A stretch of DNA of 64,000 bases from Enterococcus raffinosus (GCF_018917525.1 NZ_JAHLOS010000001.1:248001-312000); one strand, 5' to 3'. Shown: positions 42,944 through 54,200, counted from the first letter of the stretch. A program made the numbers and translations. Notes: generated by a model not told the origin, from the letters alone.

Positions 42944-42970
42944 GCTGGGACAAAACCCAGCTTTTTTTTA
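42943..42970 (+). terminator. terminator after the YitT gene
   Basis: AGCTGGG pairs with CCCAGCT over ACAAAA and is followed by TTTTTTT. The remaining gap to the acyltransferase gene holds only its promoter. Confidence 0.88.
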
Positions 42971-43103
42971 TTCTGTTTTGCAATTTGCTGAGTTTGTGAG
43001 GGAAATGAATTTGACTAAGCAGGTTGATTCAAGGCATTTTAAGCCAATTATTTCAAGGAAAAAACTCAAATATTTAGGAAATACTTTTTTTATTGAGAAA
43101 TTG

Positions 43104-43132
43104 TTGCAGTTTACGGAAATTATACGTATAGT
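43104..43132 (+). promoter_or_regulatory. promoter of the acyltransferase gene
   Basis: TTGCAG, 17 nt, TATAGT, 47 nt before the ATG. Confidence 0.6.
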
Positions 43133-43178
43133 TAATTTGATATTCTGATATTTTAAAGTAAAGTTGGAAAGTAAACTT

Positions 43179-45050
43179 ATGGGAAAAAGACTAAAGCATA
43201 GTCGCTATATTACCGGGTTTGACGGGATTCGCTCGTTAGCGGTAATCGGCGTAATTTTATATCATTTGATGCCTACGCAAATGCGAGGTGGGTACTTAGG
43301 GGTTCCTGTTTTTTTTGTGGTCTCAGGTTATTTGATCACGGATCTACTGCTGCAGGAATGGAAGCAAACCGGTCGTATCGATATCAAGCAGTTTTATTAT
43401 CGACGGATGAAGCGTCTATATCCGGCGCTAGTCACGATGCTTGTGGGAGCTTCGGCGTACATAACATTGTTTCAGCGAAATCTTTTGAATAATTTGCGAG
43501 GCAACGTCATCAGCAGCTTGTTCTACGTGAACAACTGGTGGCAGATCAATCATGGGATGTCCTATTTTGATCGATTTTCTGGTGAATCGCCATTTACGCA
43601 TATTTGGTCGCTGGCAGTGGAAACACAGAATTATATTTTTTGGCCTATCATTTTTGTTTTATTGATGAAGCTGGTGAAGAATAAGGGAAAAGTTTTTCTT
43701 GGAATAGTCGCGGCCGCATTAGTTTCCGCTATTTTAATGGCTGTGCTGTACGTTCCGGGACAAGATCCTACGCGGGTATATTATGGAACGGACACGCGCT
43801 TGTTCTCTATCTTACTAGGAGGCGCGTTGGCTTTTATTTGGCCAAGTACACGATTGAAGCCGCAGATTCCATCTCAGGCTAAGCGAATACTGAATGGAAT
43901 TGGGTTAGGCTCGTTGTTGCTCCTTGTTCTGGCCTTCTTATTCATGCGGGATGATTTATCCTTTATCTATTATGGCGGCATGTTCTTGGTGAGTTTTGTG
44001 AGCGTCATATTAGTTGCTATTACGGCCCATCCAGGTGCTAGCTGGAACCGTTGGTTGACGAATCCGGTCTTTGACTGGATCGGTAAACGGAGTTATGGAA
44101 TCTATTTGTATCAATATCCAGTAATGATTTTCTATGAAGCAAAGGTTAATGTAGCGAATCATACCTTTCTTCATACGATTATGGAAGTCATTTTAATTCT
44201 TTTTGTCACTGAACTTTCTTATCGATATATCGAAAATCCGCTGCGCCGGTTTAATTACCGTAAGACGTTTGCCTCACTAAAACAATCTTTTTGGGCACCA
44301 ATCAAAAGTCGCAGGAAAATCGGATTTATTTTTTCTAGCTTAATCACTGTAATCGCGGTGGTGGGTGTGATTATCGCGCCAACCAATAAAGTCGATGCCA
44401 ATCAACAGGCGTTACAGAAGCAAATCGAACAAAACAAGCAGGCTTCCAAGAAAACAGACGGGCAGACGGCTGCAAGCGATTCTAATGGAGCTGCAGAATC
44501 TACAGATAGTTCTGAAGCACCAACCAGTTTAGCGGATAAATATGGTCTAAGTAATCGTGAGATAACGAAGGCGAAGAATTTGAAGGTGACGGCTTTTGGA
44601 GATTCTGTTTTATTAGCAGGTTCCAAAGGACTGACAGAGATATTTCCTAAAATGGTCGTTGATGGTGAAGTCGGACGGCAATTGAAGGATAGTCCGCCAC
44701 TGTTGAAAGCCTTGAAGGATAAGGGCGAGCTAAATGATACGATCCTCTTGAGTTTAGGAACAAATGGCCCTTTCAATCTCGATGACTTTGCTCAAATCAT
44801 GAATGTTCTAGGAGACAAGCATCAAGTCTTTATCATCAATACTCATGTGCCGACTCGCCGTTGGCAGAATGATGTGAATGCAAATCTAGAGGCCGCAGCC
44901 AAGGATTACAAGAATGTTCACTTGATTGACTGGTACAATTTCAGTAAGGATCATCAGGATTGGTTCTATGATGACCAGGTTCACCCGAATGATGGTGGAT
45001 CAATCCATTACTGCCAGTTAATCGCAAAAGAAATATTAAAAGGCGAGTAA
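43179..45050 (+). CDS. oatA: OatA-like membrane O-acetyltransferase
   Basis: Residues about 1-400 are an acyltransferase-3 domain with about ten helices (F-D-G-I-R-S-L-A-V-I-G-V-I-L-Y-H-L, V-P-V-F-F-V-V-S-G-Y-L-I-T-D and R-R-M-K-R-L-Y-P-A); then a low-complexity linker rich in Q, K, A and S; then an extracellular SGNH domain (T-A-F-G-D-S-V-L, L-G-T-N-G, D-Q-V-H-P-N). This matches OatA, which O-acetylates MurNAc in peptidoglycan and gives lysozyme resistance; teichoic acid or polysaccharide targets remain possible. ATG 43179 follows TTGGAAAG; TTG 43164 is less likely. Confidence 0.85.
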   Translation: MGKRLKHSRYITGFDGIRSLAVIGVILYHLMPTQMRGGYLGVPVFFVVSGYLITDLLLQEWKQTGRIDIKQFYYRRMKRLYPALVTMLVGASAYITLFQRNLLNNLRGNVISSLFYVNNWWQINHGMSYFDRFSGESPFTHIWSLAVETQNYIFWPIIFVLLMKLVKNKGKVFLGIVAAALVSAILMAVLYVPGQDPTRVYYGTDTRLFSILLGGALAFIWPSTRLKPQIPSQAKRILNGIGLGSLLLLVLAFLFMRDDLSFIYYGGMFLVSFVSVILVAITAHPGASWNRWLTNPVFDWIGKRSYGIYLYQYPVMIFYEAKVNVANHTFLHTIMEVILILFVTELSYRYIENPLRRFNYRKTFASLKQSFWAPIKSRRKIGFIFSSLITVIAVVGVIIAPTNKVDANQQALQKQIEQNKQASKKTDGQTAASDSNGAAESTDSSEAPTSLADKYGLSNREITKAKNLKVTAFGDSVLLAGSKGLTEIFPKMVVDGEVGRQLKDSPPLLKALKDKGELNDTILLSLGTNGPFNLDDFAQIMNVLGDKHQVFIINTHVPTRRWQNDVNANLEAAAKDYKNVHLIDWYNFSKDHQDWFYDDQVHPNDGGSIHYCQLIAKEILKGE

Positions 45051-45060
45051 CCTAAGAAAG

Positions 45061-45098
45061 AAAAAACGTTTTGTGAGTCACTCACAAAACGTTTTTTG
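45061..45098 (+). terminator. bidirectional terminator
   Basis: AAAAAACGTTTTGTGAGT is almost perfectly palindromic with the following CACTCACAAAACGTTTTTT; it serves oatA and the convergent GIY-YIG gene. Confidence 0.9.
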
Positions 45099-45357
45099 CT
45101 TGATGCTCCCGCAAGTACTTTTCTTTTTGCCTGCGGGGCAATTTTTTAAAAGCTGATTCCGCTTTAGTGGCCTCGCTACGAGTTTCAAAGCGTTCGGCGT
45201 GAATCATCTTGACTGGTCGGCGACTTTGAGGATGGGTATATTTTGCACCAGTCCCTGTATTATGCTCTAACAGGCGTCGGGACAGGTCTGTTGTATAACC
45301 GCCGTAAAAACTTTGGTCATTGCACAGTAACACATAAAAAAATTGATCAGTTGCCAT
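45082..45357 (-). CDS. GIY-YIG nuclease family protein (YhbQ/YazA-like)
   Basis: A 91-aa protein with F-Y-V-L-L-C and Y-G-G-Y-T-T-D-L-S-R-R-L-L-E-H-N (GIY-YIG core) and the H-A-E-R-F-E-T-R-S-E-A end. ATG 45357 lies in the last codons of trmN6 (11-nt overlap) behind AGGAG. YazA-type genes are commonly paired with this methyltransferase. Biological substrate unknown. Confidence 0.9.
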   Translation of the reverse strand: MATDQFFYVLLCNDQSFYGGYTTDLSRRLLEHNTGTGAKYTHPQSRRPVKMIHAERFETRSEATKAESAFKKLPRRQKEKYLREHQAKNVL

Positions 45358-46087
45358 AAAGCATCTCCTGTAAGTCGGCAGAGTAGCTGCCCGTTTGGTC
45401 ATAGGTATATAATGGTGGAAGAAAACGCAGACCTTCGTTTTTGCCGTCTTTGATTCCTTCGATTAGTAAAGTATTGGCTTCTTTTCCCGGTTTTGGGTAA
45501 ACGAATTGGATTCGCTTCGGTGCAATCCGATGTGAACGAAGACAGTCCATGATTTCTAAAAAACGATCCGGTCGATGCACCATTGCGAAGCGGCCGTTCA
45601 TTTTTAGTAATTTTGCGGAGACACTGACGACATCCTCTAAAGTCGCATGAATCTCATGACGAGCAATCGCTAAATGCGGGTTGGGATTTTTTTGACTTGT
45701 TGGCAATTCCTTGAAATAGGGCGGATTGCAGACGACTAAATCGGCAGAATCAGCTTTAAAAACGTCAAATGTCTTTTTTAAGTCCAGCTCGTGCATCGTC
45801 ATTTGGTTTTCTAGCTGATTTAAAAGAATACTGCGTTTGCCCATGTCAGCAAGACGAGGTTGAAGCTCGATCTGGTCAATCAGGGCAGTGGTTTTTCGAC
45901 TTAAAAAAAGTCCAATCGCGCCATTTCCTGCACAAAGATCAATGATTTTTCCGCGTTTTGGCACACGAGCAAAGTTCGCTAATAGAACGGCATCGATGGA
46001 AAATGAGAAAACTTCCGAGCTTTGAATGATTTGGATATCTTCAGCATAAAGCTGGTCAATTCGTTCGCCATTTCTTAACAATTTCAT
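45347..46087 (-). CDS. trmN6: tRNA1(Val) (adenine37-N6)-methyltransferase-like protein
   Basis: YabB/TrmN6-type class I methyltransferase (246 aa). It begins M-K-L-L-R-N-G-E-R-I-D, has the SAM motif I-I-D-L-C-A-G-N-G-A-I-G-L-F-L and the catalytic D-L-V-V-C-N-P-P-Y-F. ATG 46087 is chosen because the conserved family N-terminus starts there; AAGGGGG lies close by (3-nt spacing), and an ATG seven codons upstream is the alternative. Confidence 0.88.
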   Translation of the reverse strand: MKLLRNGERIDQLYAEDIQIIQSSEVFSFSIDAVLLANFARVPKRGKIIDLCAGNGAIGLFLSRKTTALIDQIELQPRLADMGKRSILLNQLENQMTMHELDLKKTFDVFKADSADLVVCNPPYFKELPTSQKNPNPHLAIARHEIHATLEDVVSVSAKLLKMNGRFAMVHRPDRFLEIMDCLRSHRIAPKRIQFVYPKPGKEANTLLIEGIKDGKNEGLRFLPPLYTYDQTGSYSADLQEMLYGN

Positions 46088-46156
46088 TTGCCCCCTTAAA
46101 AAAATCATACCGTTGTATTATACTACGTTTAGTTAGTTAACTGAAAGGAAGAAACT

Positions 46157-46786
46157 ATGTTTTTTAAATTTATTCGCGTCATTGCTCGAACGATCTTGGC
46201 GGTCGTCAATGGCAATGCCCATTACCAAAATCAAGACAAATTACCAGAGGGAAATTATATTCTTGTGGCGCCGCACCGAACCTGGTGGGACCCTGTTTAT
46301 ATGGCTCTGGGAGCATCGCCTAAACAGTTTAGTTTTTTGGCAAAGGCCGAGCTGTTCAAGAATCCGATTTTGCGTTTCATTCTGGTGCATTTAAATGCTT
46401 TTCCTGTCGATCGCGACAAACCAGGACCAAGTGTGGTGAAGCGACCAGTCAAAATGCTGAAGGACTCGGATAAGAGCTTGATCATGTTTCCAAGTGGAAC
46501 CCGTCATTCTTCTGAGCTGAAAGGCGGAATGGCGTTGATTTCTCGTTTATCGAAAAAGCCGATCGTCCCTTCTGTTTATCAGGGCCCTACCAAATTTTCT
46601 CAACTGTTTAAACGGACCCCAGTCATTATTCGTTTTGGTGATCCGATTGATCTTTCTGACATCAAAAAAATGGATAAAGCTGGATTAGCGGAGGTTGAGC
46701 GTCGTGTTCAAGGAGCCTTTGATCAGCTGGATCGGGAGATTGATCCGAATTTCAAATATGTTGCCAAAGAAAAAAACGCCGAGTAG
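46157..46786 (+). CDS. plsC: 1-acyl-sn-glycerol-3-phosphate acyltransferase-like
   Basis: PlsC-type acyltransferase of phospholipid synthesis (209 aa). The H-x4-D motif is A-P-H-R-T-W-W-D and the third block F-P-S-G-T-R-H, with the substrate Arg in V-D-R-D-K-P-G. Single N-terminal hydrophobic segment for membrane contact. GAAAGGAAG before ATG. Paralogues of PlsC exist in this group, so the exact role is open. Confidence 0.88.
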   Translation: MFFKFIRVIARTILAVVNGNAHYQNQDKLPEGNYILVAPHRTWWDPVYMALGASPKQFSFLAKAELFKNPILRFILVHLNAFPVDRDKPGPSVVKRPVKMLKDSDKSLIMFPSGTRHSSELKGGMALISRLSKKPIVPSVYQGPTKFSQLFKRTPVIIRFGDPIDLSDIKKMDKAGLAEVERRVQGAFDQLDREIDPNFKYVAKEKNAE

Positions 46787-46809
46787 TTACAGATTATCGA
46801 CAAAGTAAG

Positions 46810-46848
46810 GTTCCAAGCTCAATTTTCGAGCTTGGGATCTTTTTTTGT
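46810..46848 (+). terminator. terminator after the PlsC-like gene
   Basis: TTCCAAGCTC pairs with GAGCTTGGGA and is followed by a T run. Confidence 0.85.
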
Positions 46849-47010
46849 TGGTTTGATTTCAAATTTTGTAAAAAACGCATGGATCTTTCTTTATTTTATA
46901 AAAGTTGAGAAATAAACCGTTCCTGTAGTAACATCCACTTGCTTTGCGGAAAAAAATGGCGAATCGTGTTATACTTTTGGGAAGGACTTAATTAGGAAAA
47001 GGGTGGATCA

Positions 47011-48144
47011 ATGAAAGTTTTACATACTGCTGACTGGCATATCGGGAAAAAGCTGCACGGCTATGACTTGTTGCCAGATCAAGCATATATTCTTGATCAA
47101 ATACTAAAAATCGCAAAAGAAGAGGCCGTAGAGGCCATCGTAATCGCGGGAGATTTATATGATCGTTCGGTTCCTTCTGAGGCGAGTGTTCGGTTATTAA
47201 ATCAAACGATCGCTGATTGGAATTTAACGCAGCAGTTCCCGTTACTGGCGATTTCGGGCAATCATGATAGTGCGACTCGCTTAGCAACGGGAACACCATG
47301 GTTCAACCAAGCACAGTTTCATTTGCATACTCGCTTAGAAGAAGCTTTTACTCCAGTGGAAATGGGAAATAGCCAATTTTATCTATTGCCTTATTTTGAA
47401 CCGGTGGATGCGCGCATCTACTTTGAAGATTCAGAGCTTCGCACGATTCAACAGGCAATGCCGAAAGTAATCGAAAAAATGCAGGAAAGCTTTGATCCGG
47501 CTAAAAAACACATTTTAGTAAGTCATTTTTTTGTTGCCGGCAGTAGCAAAACGGACTCTGAAACGAAGATCGAAGTTGGCGGACTTGATGGAATCAATGG
47601 AAATTTACTCGAATGCTTTGATTACGTCGCGTTGGGCCATCTCCATGGGAAGGACGCGCTAAAAATGGCGAATGCTCGCTACAGCGGCTCGCCTTTGAAA
47701 TACTCATTGTCGGAAAAGGACCAAACAAAAGGTGTTTGGATCGTTGATACAGATACTTTGGATTTTTCCTTCCGGACATTGACACCGCTTCATGAAATCC
47801 AAGAGCTGCAGGCCAGCTTTGCTGAATTATTAGACCCAGCTTTTTACACCACGATTAATCGGGAGGACTATCTGTCGATTCTATTAGAGGATCGAGCGGT
47901 GATTCCGAATCTCATGAACCAGCTGCGCCAGGTCTACCCTCGGATCATTCAGGTAGAACGTGCGAATGGCTTTGAGACAACTGTTGAGAACCGACTGAAA
48001 AAGGAAAATATTAAAGAGAAATCTCCAGTTAATCTAACAAAGGATTTCTTTACAGAGGTTTCCCAGAATGAACTGACAGCTAAACAGAAAAAATGGATCG
48101 AAGAAGGCTTACATACGATCCTGAAAAAAGGAGGCGAGGAATAA
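47011..48144 (+). CDS. sbcD: exonuclease SbcD
   Basis: Mre11-type nuclease subunit (377 aa) that with SbcC opens hairpins and trims double-strand ends. Metal motifs: D-W-H-I-G-K, G-D-L-Y-D-R-S, G-N-H-D-S, S-H-F-F and G-H-L-H. A possible extended -10 (TGTTATACT, 46967) precedes it. The stop TAA shares its last base with the sbcC ATG. Confidence 0.96.
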   Translation: MKVLHTADWHIGKKLHGYDLLPDQAYILDQILKIAKEEAVEAIVIAGDLYDRSVPSEASVRLLNQTIADWNLTQQFPLLAISGNHDSATRLATGTPWFNQAQFHLHTRLEEAFTPVEMGNSQFYLLPYFEPVDARIYFEDSELRTIQQAMPKVIEKMQESFDPAKKHILVSHFFVAGSSKTDSETKIEVGGLDGINGNLLECFDYVALGHLHGKDALKMANARYSGSPLKYSLSEKDQTKGVWIVDTDTLDFSFRTLTPLHEIQELQASFAELLDPAFYTTINREDYLSILLEDRAVIPNLMNQLRQVYPRIIQVERANGFETTVENRLKKENIKEKSPVNLTKDFFTEVSQNELTAKQKKWIEEGLHTILKKGGEE

Positions 48145-51100
48145 TGCTTCCAAAGAAAATCATTATGGAAAACTTTGGTCCGTTTGTTCACGAAGAAGTC
48201 GATTTTGATGAAATGACGGAGGCGCCATTATTTTTGATCAGCGGAAAAACCGGTGCTGGTAAGACTACAATTTTTGACGCGATCACCTTTGCTTTATATG
48301 GCGATGCATCGGGCGGTGTTCGGTCGTCAAACGAAATTCGATCCTCCTTTGCGGAGCCAACTGAAGAAACTAGGGTGCAATTTATTTTTGAGCATCAAGG
48401 AAGAAAATATTCCATTGAACGTTGGCCGAAGCAGACCATAGCCAAGAAAAACGGCAAAGGCGAGACGACCAAAAATCAAAAGGTTCAATTGAGCATTTTT
48501 AATGATAAGGGTAAAGAGGCTGAGGCCTATACCAAGGTGGATGCAGTGAACGAGGTCATCTATCAGATTTTAAATCTGCAAAAGGATCAATTTCGTCAAA
48601 TCGTGATGCTGCCCCAAGGAGAGTTTCGAACGTTCCTCAATGCAAATAGTACTGAGAAGGAAACAGTTCTGCGGAGTTTGTTCGGCACTAGCTTTTATCG
48701 CCAGTTCACAGAAAATTTGAAGCTTCAAAAGAGTGAGCTGGAGAAATCAGTCAGTGAAATGACTACTCGTATTGATCAATTATTTCAACAAGTCGTTGCT
48801 GAAAAAGGTGTGACTTATGAGGAGTCGCTAAATCTTGCTCGCGAGTATTTACTACTGGAAGAACAAGAGCTTTTGAAAAGTCAGACGGAGTTAGCAGAAA
48901 AACAGGCTAAACAAAAGGCCCTTCAACAGCAGCTTCAAAGAGCACAGGAGCTGTCTGAAAGCTTCAAGCAGGAGCAAGAAACTCGGCGCGAGCTTCAAGA
49001 AATCGAAGTACATCTGCCAGAGCAGGAAGAAAAGAAACAGCAATTGACACGTGGAAGAAAACTCGAGAAAGTACGTCCAACCTATGATCGCATTCAAGAG
49101 TTAGAACAGCAGCAGGTTCAGCATAGCCATGAAGCAAATACGAATCAACAGCGTGCAGCTGAGCTTGAGCAGCAATATAGTGAGTGCGAAAAGCAAACGA
49201 CTGATTTTGAGCAGCAGAGTGCCGAGTGGCAAACAAAAGAGCAGCAGCTGCAAAGCCTGAATGCGTTGTTGCCTTTGGTCAAGCAAAAAGAGCAGCTGAT
49301 CAAACAAAAAACCGAACTGACAGATAAACAGGCGAAACAGCAGGAGCAATTATCAGAAATTATTCAACAAATAAAGGCTCACGAAGAAAAAATGAAACTG
49401 CTGGAAGCCAAACAAAATACGGAAAAAACGTGGCAGGATCGTCGCTATGAGGAACTACAGTTTCAACAGACGGTGACTCACTTACAGCAATCAGCCAAAG
49501 AGATTTTCGATCAACAGGAAGAAGAAGAGGACCAGCAGATCAAGCTGGCTCAATTGGTTGAAAAGGCCAGTCGTACAAGCAATCAATTAACGAGTGAAGT
49601 GGCGGATTATAAGAAGCTGAAAAGTCAGTGGGCTTCTGCGGAAATTGCCCGCTTAAGTATGGATTTGCTTCCGGGAGAACCTTGTCCTGTTTGCGGTTCA
49701 AAGGAGCATCCGAATCCAGCCCAGCACGCCGAGTTGACCACCGATAATTTGGGACAATTACAGGTGGCGCTAGAAACTCAGGAAGCGCGCATTAAGCAGT
49801 TAGAGTTGATTCGGGAACAGGCAGAGGCTCAGTATGAGGTTGCGATAAAAACCTTTGATCAATTACAAGAGGATCGGTTGGCGGCACAAAAGGCGCAAGA
49901 AGAGCAAATCAATTCTCTTCAGTCCGCTTTTGAAGCCTATTACCAGCTAGAAGTTGAAGCTGATTTAATAGAGATTGCTGCATTTCTCAAGGAGCGTCAA
50001 AAAGAAACGGATGAACGTTTAGCTGAGATTAACGAATCGAAACAAACCTTGCTTGACCTGAAGGCAGAGCTTAGCAATGCTCAAGCTAAAAAACTTGAGA
50101 GCGAGACCAGCTTAAATGCTGTGAAGGGTGAATTGCAAACCTTAGAGGGCAGATTGACCAGTATCGAGGAACAAACCAAAGAGTGGCAGTTGCCGACATT
50201 GGAGGCACATATTGCTGATATGCAGGGCAAGATAGACGAGTATCACACTCGCCTGCAAGCACACCAAGTCTTAGTGAAGGAACTTGAGCAGCAGCGAATC
50301 CGTCTGCAGGAAAATCAAAAGCTATTAGCTAAGCAACAGCAAGAGACGGTGGAGAACCTAGAAAAATTTCAAACGTCGCTGCAACAGCAATTGGTAGATG
50401 CAGATTTAGCGATTGAACAATTAGCAGCAATGCCTGTTGATCTGTCAAGGTTAGAACAAGAGATTACAGATTTCGATCAACAGCTTTTACTACTAAAAGA
50501 TCGCCATGCTCGGTTAATAGAAACAATCAAGGATCAAGAAGAACCAGAGCTGGATGAGGTGCAAACCTTAGTGACAACCTGTGAAGCGGAAGTTACTCAA
50601 TTCCAACAGCAGCATTATGCCAAAGAAAGTCAGCTGCAGCAACAACGAACTTTGATTGAGAAGATTGAGGATTTACAGGCACAAAGCAAGGAGCAATTGG
50701 ACGAATTAAGCCAGATGATGCAGCTTTATCAAACGATGAACGGAGATAATCCGCAAAAAATCAGCTTAGAACGGTATGTCCTGCAATGGTATTTGGCCGA
50801 GGTTCTGCAATGTGCCAATCAGCAGCTGAATCAGCTAACCAAGGGGCGCTATCGTTTTGAGTTGAAGCAGGAAACCGGTCGATCGAAAGGAAATACTGGG
50901 CTTGAGATCAATGTTTATGATGACAATGCCGGAGCAACGCGCAGCTCTCATACCTTATCTGGCGGCGAAAGCTTTATCGCAGCGTTATCATTGGCTTTGG
51001 GACTTGCGGAAGTGATCCAGAGTCAGGCTGGCGGGGTTGCGATCGAAGCCTTGTTCATTGATGAAGGCTTTGGATCATTGGACGAAGAGGCGTTGGAGAT

Positions 51101-51266
51101 GGCGATGGAAGCCTTGGAAGGCATTGAAAATGCGGGACGGATGATCGGCATTATCAGTCACGTACGAGAATTGAAAGAACGTATCCCACAACAAATTATT
51201 GTGGAAACTAGCGGAACGGGACGCAGCAGTATTCGTTACCAGCTAGAAGGATGGAGTGAAACGTAA
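48144..51266 (+). CDS. sbcC: exonuclease SbcC
   Basis: Rad50-type SMC-like ATPase (1040 aa). N-terminal Walker A G-K-T-G-A-G-K-T-T, two very long Gln/Glu-rich coiled coils, the zinc hook C-P-V-C-G-S in the middle (about residue 515), then the ABC signature L-S-G-G-E-S-F-I-A and Walker B A-L-F-I-D-E-G-F-G. Start ATG 48144 overlaps sbcD; a longer upstream frame lies inside sbcD and is not used. Confidence 0.96.
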   Translation: MLPKKIIMENFGPFVHEEVDFDEMTEAPLFLISGKTGAGKTTIFDAITFALYGDASGGVRSSNEIRSSFAEPTEETRVQFIFEHQGRKYSIERWPKQTIAKKNGKGETTKNQKVQLSIFNDKGKEAEAYTKVDAVNEVIYQILNLQKDQFRQIVMLPQGEFRTFLNANSTEKETVLRSLFGTSFYRQFTENLKLQKSELEKSVSEMTTRIDQLFQQVVAEKGVTYEESLNLAREYLLLEEQELLKSQTELAEKQAKQKALQQQLQRAQELSESFKQEQETRRELQEIEVHLPEQEEKKQQLTRGRKLEKVRPTYDRIQELEQQQVQHSHEANTNQQRAAELEQQYSECEKQTTDFEQQSAEWQTKEQQLQSLNALLPLVKQKEQLIKQKTELTDKQAKQQEQLSEIIQQIKAHEEKMKLLEAKQNTEKTWQDRRYEELQFQQTVTHLQQSAKEIFDQQEEEEDQQIKLAQLVEKASRTSNQLTSEVADYKKLKSQWASAEIARLSMDLLPGEPCPVCGSKEHPNPAQHAELTTDNLGQLQVALETQEARIKQLELIREQAEAQYEVAIKTFDQLQEDRLAAQKAQEEQINSLQSAFEAYYQLEVEADLIEIAAFLKERQKETDERLAEINESKQTLLDLKAELSNAQAKKLESETSLNAVKGELQTLEGRLTSIEEQTKEWQLPTLEAHIADMQGKIDEYHTRLQAHQVLVKELEQQRIRLQENQKLLAKQQQETVENLEKFQTSLQQQLVDADLAIEQLAAMPVDLSRLEQEITDFDQQLLLLKDRHARLIETIKDQEEPELDEVQTLVTTCEAEVTQFQQQHYAKESQLQQQRTLIEKIEDLQAQSKEQLDELSQMMQLYQTMNGDNPQKISLERYVLQWYLAEVLQCANQQLNQLTKGRYRFELKQETGRSKGNTGLEINVYDDNAGATRSSHTLSGGESFIAALSLALGLAEVIQSQAGGVAIEALFIDEGFGSLDEEALEMAMEALEGIENAGRMIGIISHVRELKERIPQQIIVETSGTGRSSIRYQLEGWSET

Positions 51267-54200
51267 ATGAGATGGAGTATTCCAGAAAAAGTGATCGAAC
51301 GCGGCAGAACGTATTTAAAAGAGGGACGGGTCTTATCCGTTGAGGCAGATCCGGCTCGGCGTGTTTGGCATGGTGAAGTATTAGGCAGTGAACTTTATCT
51401 GGTTGATTTAGATGGCAGTGGAAAAGAAAATGATATTTGTGCCTGCCCGTATTGGGAAGAGCATGGTTATTGCAAGCATACAGTAGCGGTGGAATTATAT
51501 TTGCGTGAAAAGGGTCTCTCACGGGTAATCAAGCCAGAGACTGTCTTGCCGAAAAAAATGGAGAGCAGCATTTCTTTTGCTGATTTGTTGAACCAAGGCT
51601 TTTCAAGATTGGAAAAAGAAGCAGAGCCCTTGCAGTCCTTATTTGTTGAATTTGTGGTGGAGGCCGTTCCAACGAATCCTTATCACCCGGAATTGGATGT
51701 ATTGGCTGTGTCGCTCCGTATCGGCAGTCATTTGAATAAACGCAGCTATATCGTGAAGAACCTGTATGACTTTTTACACGCGTATCAGACTGATTCAGCC
51801 TATACTGTCAATAAACAGTATAAATTCCAGATCGAGGCGGGTGCCTTTGATCCAAAATGTCGGGATCTGATCGAAGATTTAGTTGGAGTCAGTGAAACGT
51901 ATCAGCTATTAGGAAAAGCCGGCTTGCAAGTCAAGGGCAAGTTAGACAAGCGTTATCTTTTATTGCCGGTTCATCGGATTCAAGAACTATTGGAAGCGAT
52001 GGAGAAGACTGGAAACTTAAGTATCAAACTAGGTGAGAAAACCTATTCTGAAGTGCATGAAGGGCAAGAATTGCCACTTTCATTCACGTTGGAAAAACGT
52101 GGAGAGAATGACTTTGGTCTAACTATCGAGGATGGCTTTACCAATTATTATAGTAATTATTTCTTAGGCTTCGTTGAAAATTCCTATTATTTGATGACTC
52201 ACGAGCAGCAGGATACTTATATTACACTGAAGCAGTTAATGAAGCGGCTGAAGGAACCAATTATCGCTTATGAGCAACGGCAGCTTTCACAATTATTCAC
52301 GGATGTTTTTCCATATTTACGAAAAATTGGGCGCGTAATTGTTACCGATGATGTGGCAGAGATCATGAAGGAGGAGCCGTTGCGGGCGGTCGTCATCTTT
52401 CGAAAGATCAAAGGGATGGTAAAGGCAGAAGCTGAGTTTCATTATGGCAACGCTTATTTCTCTACCAATGAGGCGCATCAGCCCAAGCTGCCTAATAATG
52501 TCGAGATTTTAAGAGATCGAAAAAAGGAAAAACAAATCCTGGATCTCTTTGCTACGTATCGCTATCAAAAAATCGATACGGGCTTTGAAAAGAAATTGCC
52601 AATTAAAGACAATCTTTATTACTTCTTTAAAGTCGAAGTGGAAGAGTTTAGACGATATGCAGAAGTGCGTATGGGTAAGAAGTTGCGTCAGCTCTTCCTA
52701 GACGGAGAAGAATTCCAACCAACGATTGAGGTTGATCAGGAAGGATCATGGCTCGATATCAAGTTTGATGTGACGGGAATCAATGATAATGAAATTGATC
52801 AGGTCTTGAACAGCTTGTTGCGGAAGGATCGCTTTTACACGTTGGACAATGGCGAGGTGCTCTCCTTTGACTCAGAAGCCTTCCAGCAGACCAGTGAAAT
52901 GATCGGTCAGCTGCGGGAAAGAATTAGTGCGAAGGATGGACTAATCCGCTTGCCGAAGAGCCAAGGGATTATGCTAGAACAGCGGTTGAAGGATAATCCG
53001 CAGGCGCAGTTCAGTGAAAGCTTTACCGCGATGGTGCAGGATTTGACTCATCCAGAAGATTATCAAGTGGCTTTGCCAGAGAATCTTAATGCCACGTTGC
53101 GGCCTTATCAGGAGTCTGGTTTCCGCTGGTTGAAAATGCTGAGCGATTATGGCTTTGGCGGAATTTTAGCCGATGAAATGGGTCTGGGGAAAACGATCCA
53201 AGTAATTACTTTCCTATTGGCTGAAAAAGCGCAACAACCAATCAAAGTAGTAATTGTCACGCCAGCAAGTCTCGTTTATAACTGGCAGGCGGAAATCAAG
53301 AAATTTGCGCCAAGTTTAAGTTCATCAGTCATTTCAGGCAATCGCAGTGAACGCGAGCAGCTGCTTGAAGAGGCTGACGAGATTGTTATCACGTCTTATG
53401 CAAGTCTGCGTCAGGATATTGATTTGCATGAAAAGATGGGCTATCAATTTATGATTCTTGATGAAGCGCAGATGGTGAAAAATGCCTCGACGAAAACTTC
53501 CAGCGCTTTGCGAAACTTATCGATACCGCATCGTTTCGCGTTGAGTGGTACACCAATCGAGAACAATCTGGAAGAGCTGTGGTCATTATTCCAAACGGTC
53601 ATGCCAGGCTTCTTCCCAGCGATCGGACGTTTCCGTCAAATGGCTGTTCCCGAGATTGCTAAGATGATTCAACCGTTTGTTCTGCGACGAGATAAAGATA
53701 CTGTCTTGCAGGAATTGCCTGAGCGGATCGAATCAAATGTCTTGAGCAGTTTGACAGAAGAGCAGAAGACGGTCTATCTCGCTTATTTAAAACGAATGAA
53801 GCAAGAGGTCGACCAAATGGATTCGGCGACATTCCGCAAACAGCGTGTAAGTATCTTAGCTGGTTTAACTCGCTTGCGCCAGATCTGTGACGATCCACGT
53901 TTGTTTATGGAAGGGTATGAAGGTGGATCTGGTAAGCTGGATCAAGTCAAAGATCTGATTCAAGCAGCGAAAGAAAATGGACGACGAGTTTTATTGTTCT
54001 CACAATTTACTAGCATGCTGTCAATCATTGAAGAAGAGTTTGCGGAGGAAGGAATTACTAGCTTTTACCTGCGAGGCAGCACAAAAGTTTCTGATCGCCT
54101 GAAAATGGTGGATGCCTTCAATGCAGGAGAAAAAGACGTCTTCTTGATTTCGCTAAAAGCTGGAGGAACCGGTCTGAACCTGACTGGGGCGGATACAGTT

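Noticed and set aside
48093-48143. Upstream extension of SbcC
   Set aside because: It lies within sbcD in another frame; the family N-terminus begins at ATG 48144 (M-L-P-K-K-I).
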